From Nonomuraea terrae (GTDB lineage: Bacteria; Actinomycetota; Actinomycetes; Streptosporangiales; Streptosporangiaceae): a stretch of 64,000 nt of DNA. A program made the translations under genes and the position numbers. The notes below the pieces were generated by a model. That model had not been told where the DNA came from. It did not search any database and worked only from the letters and a program-made list of their open reading frames with translations. Where the stretch lies: positions 1 to 64,000 of the forward strand of contig NZ_SMKQ01000008.1 in NCBI RefSeq assembly GCF_004348995.1, written 5' to 3'. Within the stretch, counting starts at the first letter, position 1; each line of letters starts with the position of its first letter. Shown here one piece after another: positions 48,670 through 57,320 of this stretch.

Positions 48670-49254
48670 ATGGTCAACATCATTCGCGCTGCCGATCTCG
48701 CGCTCGTCGGGAGCAACGGCGGCGCATGGGTCGCCCCGCTCGGCACCGCGCAGCCGACGGACCCTGCCGGGGCTCCCACGGGCGCGTGGCTGGCGATCGG
48801 CGCCATCTCCGAGGATGGCCTCACCAACGGAGTCGACGAGGACTCGGAGCAGTTCACCCCGTGGGGCCTGAACAGCCCGTTCCGTACGGTCGTCACCTCC
48901 AGCGTCAGGACCTTCAGTTTCACCGCGTGGGAAACCAACAGGCCCATCGTGAAGTCGCTTCAGTACCGCATCCCGGTGGAAGACCTCGCCCCTGACGAGG
49001 ACGGCATCATCACCTTCGCTGAGACGGCGACTGCGGCACCCGACCGGCGAGCGTGGCTGTTCGATGTGTACGACGGCACCGTCTGGGAGCGCTTCTTCAT
49101 CCCGGAGGGCGAGATCACCGAACGCTCCGAGGTGACCTACGCGCAGGGCGAGATGGTCGGATACGAGTGGACCATCAGCACCTACCCGGACAGCTCGAAC
49201 AACCTCGTCTACCACTCGTACCTGGCCCCCGAGGTTGAGGAGCACATGTCCTGA
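48670..49254 (+). CDS. Major tail tube protein
   Basis: The product is 194 residues, all beta (TVVTSSVRTFSFTAWETNRP; GYEWTISTYPDSSNNLVYHS). Size, position after the tail terminator and before the frameshifted chaperones fit the tail tube subunit. Confidence 0.85.
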   Translation: MVNIIRAADLALVGSNGGAWVAPLGTAQPTDPAGAPTGAWLAIGAISEDGLTNGVDEDSEQFTPWGLNSPFRTVVTSSVRTFSFTAWETNRPIVKSLQYRIPVEDLAPDEDGIITFAETATAAPDRRAWLFDVYDGTVWERFFIPEGEITERSEVTYAQGEMVGYEWTISTYPDSSNNLVYHSYLAPEVEEHMS

Positions 49255-49580
49255 TGGCAACCCCGAAGAAGGTCATCACCCAGGCCGGCAAGCCCGTTTC
49301 CATGTTCTCGCTGCGGCAGCGCACGCGGGAGGCGACGCAGGAGCCGTTCACTTTCGACGTGGACGGCGAGTACTTCACCATGGCGTCGCCGGCGGAAGCG
49401 GACTGGCAGGTGACCGCCGGCCTGTCCACGGGCGACAGCAACCTGCGCGACTTCGTGCGGGAGCTGCTCGGCGACGACTACGAACGGTTCTGCAAGATCG
49501 AGGGCGTCTCCTCCGATGACATCAGTGCCCTCATCGAGGCCGCCAGCCAGCACTATCAGGGGGTTGGCCGGGGGGAATAG
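49254..49580 (+). CDS. Tail assembly chaperone, G-type short product
   Basis: The product is 108 residues. A basic N-terminus, beta hairpin (FTFDVDGEYFTMASPAEADW) and helices form a gpG-like chaperone. The frame ends TAG at 49578 just after six G residues (49570-49575), where a -1 slip leads into the downstream frame. The start shares one base with the previous stop. Confidence 0.85.
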   Translation: MATPKKVITQAGKPVSMFSLRQRTREATQEPFTFDVDGEYFTMASPAEADWQVTAGLSTGDSNLRDFVRELLGDDYERFCKIEGVSSDDISALIEAASQHYQGVGRGE

Positions 49581-50098
49581 CGGGCCTCGTCGCGCTGCTC
49601 GCCGAGCACTACGACGAGGTCGAGGCCGATCTGTGGTTTCACGCCAACAAGACGGATGTGCGGGATGTGCTGAGGCCGGGCGGCGGCGAATCACGTATGA
49701 CCTGGCGGTTGCTAGGCAATTTGATTCGCCACCTTCCGCCCGAGTCGGCCACCAAGACGGCCCTGCGCAACAAGATGAGCGACGCCGAGATCGCGCAGGC
49801 AGCCAAGCACGGCGACCCGTCGCAGGGGCAGTGGTCGCAGTTGGAGATGCTGATGGCCACGATCAGCGACAAGCTCTCCTGGCTGCTGCACGCCACGCTC
49901 GTCGCCAATGGGGGCAAATCCAAGAAGCCTGAGCCGACGCCGCGTCCCGGCGTGAAGGCGAAGAGTGCGAAGCGGCACCGTGCTCTGACCGCCGAACAGT
50001 CTGAAGCGGTGCTTCGCCGTATCCACGGCGCTGACCTGCACGGCACATGGCAGCACACCAAACCCGGGCGCGTTGCTCACCTGCCGCGCTCTAACTGA
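49574..50098 (+). CDS. Tail assembly chaperone, T part, by -1 frameshift
   Basis: After a -1 slip on GGG at 49572-49574, reading continues GIAGLVALLAEHYDEVEADL to 50098. The G-T fusion would be about 281 residues. The T part has no good start of its own and ends with a basic His-rich tail. Such a frameshift is conserved across long-tailed phages; the tape measure gene follows. Confidence 0.8.
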   Translation, partial: GIAGLVALLAEHYDEVEADLWFHANKTDVRDVLRPGGGESRMTWRLLGNLIRHLPPESATKTALRNKMSDAEIAQAAKHGDPSQGQWSQLEMLMATISDKLSWLLHATLVANGGKSKKPEPTPRPGVKAKSAKRHRALTAEQSEAVLRRIHGADLHGTWQHTKPGRVAHLPRSN

Positions 50099-50139
50099 AC
50101 CAGCTCGACCGCAACCCGCAGACCGCAAGGAGGTGGGTT

Positions 50140-53100
50140 GTGGCCGAGTTCCAGGCTGGCGAAGTCGTCGTACCGGTCGTCCCATCGGCGCAGTCCTTCA
50201 TCAAGGACCTGCAGAAGCAGGTTCTGAAGGGCGCCTACCCGCTGGGGCAGGAGATCGGCAAGGAGATCCAGCGCGGCATCTCCGACCAGCTCAAGGGCGT
50301 CTACGAGCCGCTGAAAGAGGAGACCCGCAAGCAGCGGCAGCAGGCGCCGAAGGACGGCGACCAGATCGGCGGCTCATTCGCGCAGGCGTTCCGCCGCCGG
50401 CTGGAAGCAGGCCTGAAGGCGCTGCCGAAGGCCGAACTGGACGCCGACGCGACCGCCGCGGACCAGCAGGTTCAGGCGCTGCGGGCGCGGCTGGCGACAC
50501 TCGCCGACCAGACCATCGGCATCGACATCGACGCGGGCGCCGCCGAAACCGAGTTGGCGGCGATCCAGCGGGAACTCGCCGCCATCGACGGCGACGCGGT
50601 GACGATCGACGTCCGGACCGATATCGCAACCGCGCTGGCGGAACTGGCTGCCGTCGAGTCCGGAATGAACCGCGTGGGCGGGATTGTCGCCCGCCCACGC
50701 GTAGACGTCGACATCTCCGGTGCGCTCGCCAGTATCGGCACGATCTCCGCTGCTCTGGCAGGGCTGGCGGCCATCCCGGTGGCAGCGACCGTGGGAGCCG
50801 GTGTCGCCAGCCTCGCCGCCCCATTGGCGGCGGCGGGTATCGGCTTCGCCGGCCTGGCCGCGGTAGCGGTGCCGAGCGTTTCCCGGATCGGAGAGGCTCT
50901 CCAGCAGCAGGAGCAGGCGCAGAAGGCGGCCACGACCGCGACTGCGGGCGCTGCCGGTGCCGCCCAGCAGGCGCAGATCCAAGCCCTAAACCTGGCCGCG
51001 GCGGAGGATCGTGTCGCCGACGCCAAACGGGACGCCAAGACCGCAGAAGACGACCTCACCCGGGCCCGCCAAGAAGCCAAGCGGGCAGCCGAGGACCTCG
51101 CGCGGGCTGTCGCGAACGCCGCCCTGGACGAGGAGTCCGCGGCGCTCGCCGTTGAGGAAGCCCGGCAGCGGCTAGCCGAGGTGCAGGCCGACCCGAAGGC
51201 CGGCGAACTGGAGCGTAAGCGGGCCGAACTCGACGTCCGGCAGGCGGAGCAGCGCGCCAAGGACACTCAAGCACGCAACAAGCAGCTGCAGCAGGACCAG
51301 AAGACCGCCGACAAGGCAGGCATTGAGGGATCCGACCAGGTCGTTGCGGCGAAGAAGCGGATCGAGGACGCCAACAATCGGGTTGAGGACGCCGAACGGC
51401 AGCTGCGGCTCATGCAGTTGCAGCAGGCGGCGGCTGCTCAGCAGTCGGCGGCGGCGAACCGGCAGGTGGCGGGCGAGGTCATCAAGCTGTCGCCGGCGGC
51501 ACAGAAGCTGGCCAAGCAGTGGAAGTCCTTCAGCGACGTCTACGAGACCTGGCAGAAGAAGCTGGAGCCGGACGTCCTGCCCGCACTCGGCAGTGGTCTC
51601 CAGTTCGTGGAGAAGCTACTGCCGAAGCTGTCTCCGCTGGTCAAGGGCGTCTCAGGCGCTCTGGATGGCCTGATCGATTCGGCGACGAAGGCGCTCGGCG
51701 GCAAATTCTGGACCGACTTCTTCGCCATGCTGTCTCGGGAAGCGCCCGGGATCGTGACCGGTCTGGGCAAGAGCTTCGGCAACGTGATCACGGGCGTGGC
51801 GGGAATCGTCAAGGCTTTCCTGCCTTTCTCGGGGACGGTGGTCGGCGGGATCGAGTCTGCGACGAAGGCTTTCTCCGACTGGGGGAAGAGCCTCGGCGAG
51901 TCGCAGGGCTTCAAGGACTTCATCGCGTACGTGCAGGAGAACGCACCCAAGGTGATCGAGGTCGTCTCGAACATCGCGACGACCATCGGCAATCTGCTGT
52001 CCGGCCTGTCCGGGCCGGGGGCCGGCGCGCTCGATGTGATCGTGTCGATCTCGGAGACACTCGCCAGCCTCACCCCGGGACAACTGCAGGCCATCGCGTT
52101 GGCTGCGGCTGGGGTGTTCGCGGCGTTCAAGGCGTGGCAGGCGATCACTGGCATCGTCAACGGTGTCCGGTCCGCCATTCAGACCGCGAGCTCCATCGTT
52201 GGTGGCGCCAGGGCTGTCTGGAGTGGGCTCGGCTCTGCCGCCAAGGGGGCCGCCGGGGTTGCTCGTACTGCCGGGTCCGGTATCGCTACGGCCGCCCGTA
52301 CAGCCGGGTCCGTCGCTTCGAAGGGCGCTACGGCGGCGTGGACGGGCATCCAGACCGCGGCAAGTCGGGCTGGGGCGGCGGCTCGTACCGCGGGTACCGT
52401 AATCGCGTCAGCGGCTCGTACAGCCGGTACCGCGGCGGTTGCTCTCCTTAGGGTGGCGGCCGGCTACACGCGGATCGCTGCACAAGCCCTGCTGGCGCGG
52501 ACGCGGATTCTGCTCGCGACGGCCGCCCAGGTCGCTGTGCGGGCGGCGACGGCGGCGTGGACAGCGATCCAGTGGGCCCTGAATGCGGCTTTGAATGCGA
52601 ATCCGATCGGTCTGATCGTCATCGCCATCGCCGCTCTGGTGGCCGGGCTGATCTACGCCTACCAGAACTCCGAGACGTTCCGGAACATCGTCGATGCCGC
52701 GTTCAAGGCCATCGGCGAGGCCGCGACGTGGGTGTGGGAGACCGTGCTCAAGCCGGTCTTCGACGCGCTGGTGGCGCTGTGGCAGAACGTGATCGCACCT
52801 GCAGCGACGTGGCTGTGGCAGACCATCATCAAGCCGGCGTTCGACGGCATTGGGGCCGCGGTCCAGTGGGCGTGGACGAACCTGATCCAGCCGGCGGTGC
52901 AGGCGCTCGTCGCGTTCTGGCAGTCCACCCTGGGGCCCGTCTTCACGTGGCTGTGGAACAACATCGTCAAGCCCGCCTGGGATGGGATCGGTAAGGGAAT
53001 CAAGATCGCCTGGGAGACGATCATCAAGCCCGCCGTGGCTGCCCTGGTCGCCTTCTGGCGGGAGACCCTTGCCCCGGTTTTCACCTGGTTGTGGAACACG

Positions 53101-54363
53101 ATCATCAAGCCCGCTTGGGACGGCATCTCGGGGGCGATCAAAACCGCGTGGGAGAAGGTCATCCAGCCCGCCGTCCAGGCGTTCTGGAAGTTCATCTCCG
53201 AAACACTCCCGGATGGGTTCAAAAAGGGCGTCGACATGATCGGCCGCTTCTGGGACGGCCTCAAGGAGATCGCTAAGAAGCCCGTCAACTTCATCATCGA
53301 GACCGTCTACAACAACGGCATCGTGAGCTTGTGGAACACCGTCGCGGATGCGCTCGGTCTGGACGCGAAGCTGTCGAAGATCCCCGCGCTGGCGACCGGT
53401 GGAGTTGTGCCGGGGTACACGCCAGGGCGGGACACGATGATCGCGGCCGTTGGCGGCGGCGAGGCGGTCATGCGACCGGAGTGGACGCGCGCCGTTGGCA
53501 CTGACTTCGTCAGCCAGGCGAACGCCGCAGCTCGTAAGGGCGGCATCTCCGGCGCGGCCTCGTTCATGCAGCAACGGTTCATGGGCGCCTACGCCGGCGG
53601 CGGCATCATCGGAGACGTTCTCGCCCAGGGCGTCAGGTGGGGCGCAGAGAAGCTGCTCAACCCGATCCTGGACAGCGCCGCTTCGGCGATGGGCAGTGGC
53701 CAGTGGGCGAAGATGCTCGTCTCATGGCCGCGCAAGATGGTCGACGACGTCATCACGTTCCTGGAGGGCAAGGAGGCCGCGGCCGGCGGTCCGGGCGCAC
53801 AGAAGGCGTTGGAGTTCGCGCGTCAGCAGCTCGGCAAGCCGTACCAGTGGGGCGGCGCAGGGCCGAGCTCGTTCGACTGCTCCGGTCTGACGATGCGGGC
53901 ATGGCAGGCCGGCGGCAGGTCGGACATTCCGCGCACGTCACAGCAGCAGATGGGGTGGGTGCAGCAGGTCGCCAAGCCCGTTCCTGGCGCGCTCGGTTTC
54001 CCTCACCCAGGCCATGTGTGGATGTACGTCAACCCGAACACCATCATCGAGGCCCCACAAACCGGGCTGAACGTCCGGCAGGTATCTGCCCGCGCAGCTC
54101 AAATGGTCGGTGTGCCCCCGTCGAAGGACGCCGCCACCTACGACAACGGCGGCTACCTGCCGACCGGCCACAGCCTCGTCTACAACGGCACCGGACAGCC
54201 GGAGCCGGTGCTGACGGACCGGCAGTGGCAAGCCATGCAGGGCGGCACCCGCGGCGGCGACGGGGCGCTGATTCGCATCGATGAGTTCAACGCCACCCCG
54301 CAGCAGGACCCTTACGCGATCGCTAAGGACCTGAACTTCATTCTGGGCCGTCGCAGGCGATAG
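50140..54363 (+). CDS. Tape measure protein with NlpC/P60 domain
   Basis: The product is 1,407 residues from GTG behind AAGGAGG. An N-terminal alpha/beta region leads to a coiled coil at about 265-440, hydrophobic Ala/Gly helices (about 625-860, IGLIVIAIAALVAGLIY) and several W-rich repeats of 50-55 residues at 860-1030 (WLWNTIIKPAWDGI, then PAVxALVAFW). A C-terminal NlpC/P60 hydrolase has Cys1247 in SSFDCSGLT and His1292 in GHVWMYV. It sets tail length and can cut peptidoglycan during entry. Confidence 0.93.
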   Translation: MAEFQAGEVVVPVVPSAQSFIKDLQKQVLKGAYPLGQEIGKEIQRGISDQLKGVYEPLKEETRKQRQQAPKDGDQIGGSFAQAFRRRLEAGLKALPKAELDADATAADQQVQALRARLATLADQTIGIDIDAGAAETELAAIQRELAAIDGDAVTIDVRTDIATALAELAAVESGMNRVGGIVARPRVDVDISGALASIGTISAALAGLAAIPVAATVGAGVASLAAPLAAAGIGFAGLAAVAVPSVSRIGEALQQQEQAQKAATTATAGAAGAAQQAQIQALNLAAAEDRVADAKRDAKTAEDDLTRARQEAKRAAEDLARAVANAALDEESAALAVEEARQRLAEVQADPKAGELERKRAELDVRQAEQRAKDTQARNKQLQQDQKTADKAGIEGSDQVVAAKKRIEDANNRVEDAERQLRLMQLQQAAAAQQSAAANRQVAGEVIKLSPAAQKLAKQWKSFSDVYETWQKKLEPDVLPALGSGLQFVEKLLPKLSPLVKGVSGALDGLIDSATKALGGKFWTDFFAMLSREAPGIVTGLGKSFGNVITGVAGIVKAFLPFSGTVVGGIESATKAFSDWGKSLGESQGFKDFIAYVQENAPKVIEVVSNIATTIGNLLSGLSGPGAGALDVIVSISETLASLTPGQLQAIALAAAGVFAAFKAWQAITGIVNGVRSAIQTASSIVGGARAVWSGLGSAAKGAAGVARTAGSGIATAARTAGSVASKGATAAWTGIQTAASRAGAAARTAGTVIASAARTAGTAAVALLRVAAGYTRIAAQALLARTRILLATAAQVAVRAATAAWTAIQWALNAALNANPIGLIVIAIAALVAGLIYAYQNSETFRNIVDAAFKAIGEAATWVWETVLKPVFDALVALWQNVIAPAATWLWQTIIKPAFDGIGAAVQWAWTNLIQPAVQALVAFWQSTLGPVFTWLWNNIVKPAWDGIGKGIKIAWETIIKPAVAALVAFWRETLAPVFTWLWNTIIKPAWDGISGAIKTAWEKVIQPAVQAFWKFISETLPDGFKKGVDMIGRFWDGLKEIAKKPVNFIIETVYNNGIVSLWNTVADALGLDAKLSKIPALATGGVVPGYTPGRDTMIAAVGGGEAVMRPEWTRAVGTDFVSQANAAARKGGISGAASFMQQRFMGAYAGGGIIGDVLAQGVRWGAEKLLNPILDSAASAMGSGQWAKMLVSWPRKMVDDVITFLEGKEAAAGGPGAQKALEFARQQLGKPYQWGGAGPSSFDCSGLTMRAWQAGGRSDIPRTSQQQMGWVQQVAKPVPGALGFPHPGHVWMYVNPNTIIEAPQTGLNVRQVSARAAQMVGVPPSKDAATYDNGGYLPTGHSLVYNGTGQPEPVLTDRQWQAMQGGTRGGDGALIRIDEFNATPQQDPYAIAKDLNFILGRRRR

Positions 54364-54406
54364 CCGGGCGGCCCGCCCCGCATTTCAGCGAGAGGCGGTT
54401 TTTGGC

Positions 54407-54670
54407 ATGTCCACGATTCAGCCGTACACGACGGCTGACCTGGCGCGTCTGAGGTCGATCCAGGCCCGCCCTCAGGGGTGGTCGCACAGGGTCAAGCCGA
54501 GAGTCACCGACGGTCGCCGCTCGTCCACGGGAGAGCGGATCAAGGTGATCCTCGACGAGCTCGGCAACAAGACGCGCATGAGACAGCACGGGCAGGACGT
54601 CAAGATTCTCAACGTGCAGACCGTGGTCGGGCAGATCCCCGCCCACCTGGTGGATTGGAGGCGGCAGTGA
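54407..54670 (+). CDS. Small tail-region protein
   Basis: The product is 87 residues. The sequence (ARLRSIQARPQGWSHRVKPR; GERIKVILDELGNKTRMRQH) is basic and alpha/beta. It lies between tape measure and distal-tail genes; no family is recognised. Its stop overlaps the next start. Confidence 0.6.
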   Translation: MSTIQPYTTADLARLRSIQARPQGWSHRVKPRVTDGRRSSTGERIKVILDELGNKTRMRQHGQDVKILNVQTVVGQIPAHLVDWRRQ

Positions 54671-54936
54671 CCAGCGCACGAGTGGTTGCGATCAGGCTGC
54701 GGCGCGAGCAGGAGTTCCTCGACGTGTGCGCCGGCCTCGAAGAGCGGTTGGAGACCGCCAAGCAGGCGGCCCGCGGTGACGCTCCGGAGTCTGCTGTGGC
54801 CGAACTGGGGGCAGCCAAGCAGGAGATGCGGTCGTTCCGCGAGTGGGCCCGTACGGTCGGCAGCCCGAGAGAGGGCATCCCGGGCAGGGATGCGACGGTC
54901 AGGATGGGGGGTGCTGTCAGTGGCGTGGGCAGGTAG
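54667..54936 (+). CDS. Small coiled-coil tail-region protein
   Basis: The product is 89 residues from a GTGA overlap. It is mostly one helical hairpin (IRLRREQEFLDVCAGLEERL; VAELGAAKQEMRSFREWART). It overlaps the start of the structural paralogue that follows. Its function is unknown. Confidence 0.55.
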   Translation: MTSARVVAIRLRREQEFLDVCAGLEERLETAKQAARGDAPESAVAELGAAKQEMRSFREWARTVGSPREGIPGRDATVRMGGAVSGVGR

Positions 54937-55369
54937 CGGCTGGTATGCCCAAACGCTGGTGGCGTCGCTGGGCGGGACTGAGTACCCGCTTAACTTGGAC
55001 GACGACACTCACAAGCTCGCCCTGTACGACAACACGATCACCCCCGGTTTCGGGACTGACGAGTCGTATTCGACGTCAGGCGAGATCTCCGGAACCGGCT
55101 ACACGGCTGGTGGTGCGGCGATTGCCTCGGCAACGTTCACGGTCGTTACCTCGGGCGGCGTGTACGCGGTGTGGGACGGCAACAACGTGCAGTGGGAGGC
55201 GTCCACGCTCACCGGAGTGCGGGGCGCAATTGCGCATGCCGACGCTGAAACACCCAAGCGGCTGATACTCGGGATCGACTTCGGCCAGGCGTACCAGACC
55301 AACGACGGGGTCCTCCTCGTGTCGTTCAACGCGTCCGGCATCGGCCGGATCAACGTCGTAAGCCCGTAG
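54920..55369 (+). CDS. Structural tail protein, paralogue of the 33226 product
   Basis: The product is 149 residues. GTG 54920 is chosen because it aligns with the start of the paralogue and has GGGGGTG upstream; GTG 54911 is an alternative. KLALYDNTITPG, GTGYTAGGAAIAS and VSFNASGIGRINVV match the 33226 product. It is a beta-rich tail or fibre protein. A strong terminator follows. Confidence 0.75.
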   Translation: MAWAGSGWYAQTLVASLGGTEYPLNLDDDTHKLALYDNTITPGFGTDESYSTSGEISGTGYTAGGAAIASATFTVVTSGGVYAVWDGNNVQWEASTLTGVRGAIAHADAETPKRLILGIDFGQAYQTNDGVLLVSFNASGIGRINVVSP

Positions 55370-55390
55370 TCCCATACCTTCTCCGTTCAC

Positions 55391-55412
55391 GCCGCCTCGT
55401 GCGGCTTTTTTT
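55391..55412 (+). terminator. Intrinsic terminator before the distal-tail gene
   Basis: GCCGC-CTCGT-GCGGC followed by seven T: a short stem with an excellent T-run, 22 bases after the stop of the 149-residue structural gene. Confidence 0.85.
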
Positions 55413-55450
55413 AATGCCCGCCCTACCTGACCTGACGAGAGGGGGCGGGC

Positions 55451-57280
55451 ATGCCGATTGAGATTCACTCCTCCAGCCCGGCACCAGCCACCGGGTCCGG
55501 CACCATCACCACCGCGGCCTTCAGTCCTCCCGCAAACAGTCTGCTCGTGGCTGTGGTCGGTGCGAGCGTCAGCAGCCCTGTCATCTCCAACAGCGGGACG
55601 GCGCGCACGTGGACGCTGCGCCGCCAGCATGCTTCGGCTGCGGGTGTGGCGATCTACACGGCGCCGAACCCCACTGCGCTGAGCAACATCACGGTGTCCA
55701 TTGGGACCGCTACGGGCGGCCTGAAGGTCTACGTCCTCACTGGCCAGGACCCCACCAATCCGATCGGTGTCAACGGGTCCGGGTCCAGCACCCAGAACAA
55801 CGCCACCGTCAACGGGTACGTGTCGACCGCAGTCGGGTCACGCGGGTTCGCCGTCGCCTGGGATTTGTCCGGCAACGGGCTGCCGACTTCCACGGACGAA
55901 GAGGCCGCGTGGGAGCTGTTCGGCCTAGGCGGTATGGGTCTCGCCAAGGCCTCGGGCGTTGCCACCGCGGGCGAAACCGTCACGTTCAACATGGACGCGG
56001 GCGGCACGGCGGCAGCCGACTGGGCATGGGTGGCGCTGGAAATTATCTCTGCGTCGCTGGATGCGACGATCGACGCGGTCGAAGTGGAAGCTTCGGCCGA
56101 AGTGCCTGCGGTAGCGATTGAGTCTGGTCAGACCGTCCATTCCGCAGCGGTGGAAGCGTCGGCCGAGGTCCCCGCTGTGGAACTCCACGCCGGCCAAACC
56201 GCCGATCCCGACCCCGTTGACGCTTGGGCGCAGGTCCTCGAACCGGACGTGGTCGCGGGCTCGGCGGAGCTGGTGGAGCCGACCGTGGTCGACGGCGCAG
56301 GCGACGTGCCCGCTCCGGCGATCACAGCGGAGCAGCATAGGACCCTGACGCCGGACGCTGTTGACGCTTCAGCGGACGTGCCTGACCCGGACATCACGGC
56401 CATCCGGGCGTGGACGCTCACTCCTTCCACCGTCGAAGCGCAAGGGCTCATCCCGTCCCCGGATGTGAACGTCCCGGTTCTGCCCGGCGATCTCATCACT
56501 GGGGACTGGCAGATCGAATGGGCCGGCCAGATATATGGCGGCCACGGCAACGTCTACCGTGTCCTCGCTGACAGCGTCGAAGGATGGGACAACCTGCCCG
56601 GCCTCGACAGCGACAGCGCGTTACGGCCCTCGCGGCATGGGGCATGGCCGGGCAAGCAACTCGCCCAGCAGCGGGAAGTGTCGGCGATCATCGCTATTGA
56701 CGATCCGCAAACGTTCGCTGCGTCCCTGCGAGCCCTACGCCGAGCGACTCGCGTGCAAGACGGTGACGGTGAGCAGAACCTCGTTATCCGCACTTACGGC
56801 GAAGCGCTGGTGACCACCGGAGTCGTCTCAGCCCGGGAGATCCCCACCCAGCACTACGGGCAAGGCTGGGCGCAGGTCAGCGTACGTTGGACGTGCTCCG
56901 ATCCGCGCCGTTACAGCTTGGCACAGTACTCGCAGGTCATCCCGGCCGGCGGGACGCAGTCGATCGCCAACGCAGGGGACGTGGCGACGTCGCCGAGGTT
57001 CCGCATCTTGGGACCGGCGGTGAATCCGGTCCTCGTCAACGTCACCCTCGATCGCATCCTCGGGTTCGATCTCACGCTGACATCGGGCCAACTGCTCGAA
57101 GTCAATACGCAGCTCGGCACTGTGAAGATCGGCGAGACGTCCTACATGTCCACCCTGTCGGCGGAGTCTGTCCCCGTCGAGGACTTCATCGTCGATCTGG
57201 ATGACAACGAGCTGGCTTACGAAGTCGACTCCGGAGGCGCTGCAGGCGCTGAATGCCTGTGGTCTGACGCCTACCTCTGA
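55451..57280 (+). CDS. Distal tail (Dit-like) protein with repeat insertion
   Basis: The product is 609 residues. A beta module (about 1-200; NSLLVAVVGASVSSPV, YVLTGQDPTNPIGV) is followed by about seven repeats at 206-345 of the type VEASAEVPAVxxxSGQT. The C-terminal 260 (LITGDWQIEWAGQIYGGHGN; WAQVSVRWTCSDPRRYSLAQ) match siphovirus distal-tail proteins. It joins the tube to the tip. The repeats are like those in the 33710 protein. Confidence 0.8.
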   Translation: MPIEIHSSSPAPATGSGTITTAAFSPPANSLLVAVVGASVSSPVISNSGTARTWTLRRQHASAAGVAIYTAPNPTALSNITVSIGTATGGLKVYVLTGQDPTNPIGVNGSGSSTQNNATVNGYVSTAVGSRGFAVAWDLSGNGLPTSTDEEAAWELFGLGGMGLAKASGVATAGETVTFNMDAGGTAAADWAWVALEIISASLDATIDAVEVEASAEVPAVAIESGQTVHSAAVEASAEVPAVELHAGQTADPDPVDAWAQVLEPDVVAGSAELVEPTVVDGAGDVPAPAITAEQHRTLTPDAVDASADVPDPDITAIRAWTLTPSTVEAQGLIPSPDVNVPVLPGDLITGDWQIEWAGQIYGGHGNVYRVLADSVEGWDNLPGLDSDSALRPSRHGAWPGKQLAQQREVSAIIAIDDPQTFAASLRALRRATRVQDGDGEQNLVIRTYGEALVTTGVVSAREIPTQHYGQGWAQVSVRWTCSDPRRYSLAQYSQVIPAGGTQSIANAGDVATSPRFRILGPAVNPVLVNVTLDRILGFDLTLTSGQLLEVNTQLGTVKIGETSYMSTLSAESVPVEDFIVDLDDNELAYEVDSGGAAGAECLWSDAYL

Positions 57281-57320
57281 TCGCTGTATCGGCCCTTCTA
57301 CCCGGACTGGGAGGTGGGCT

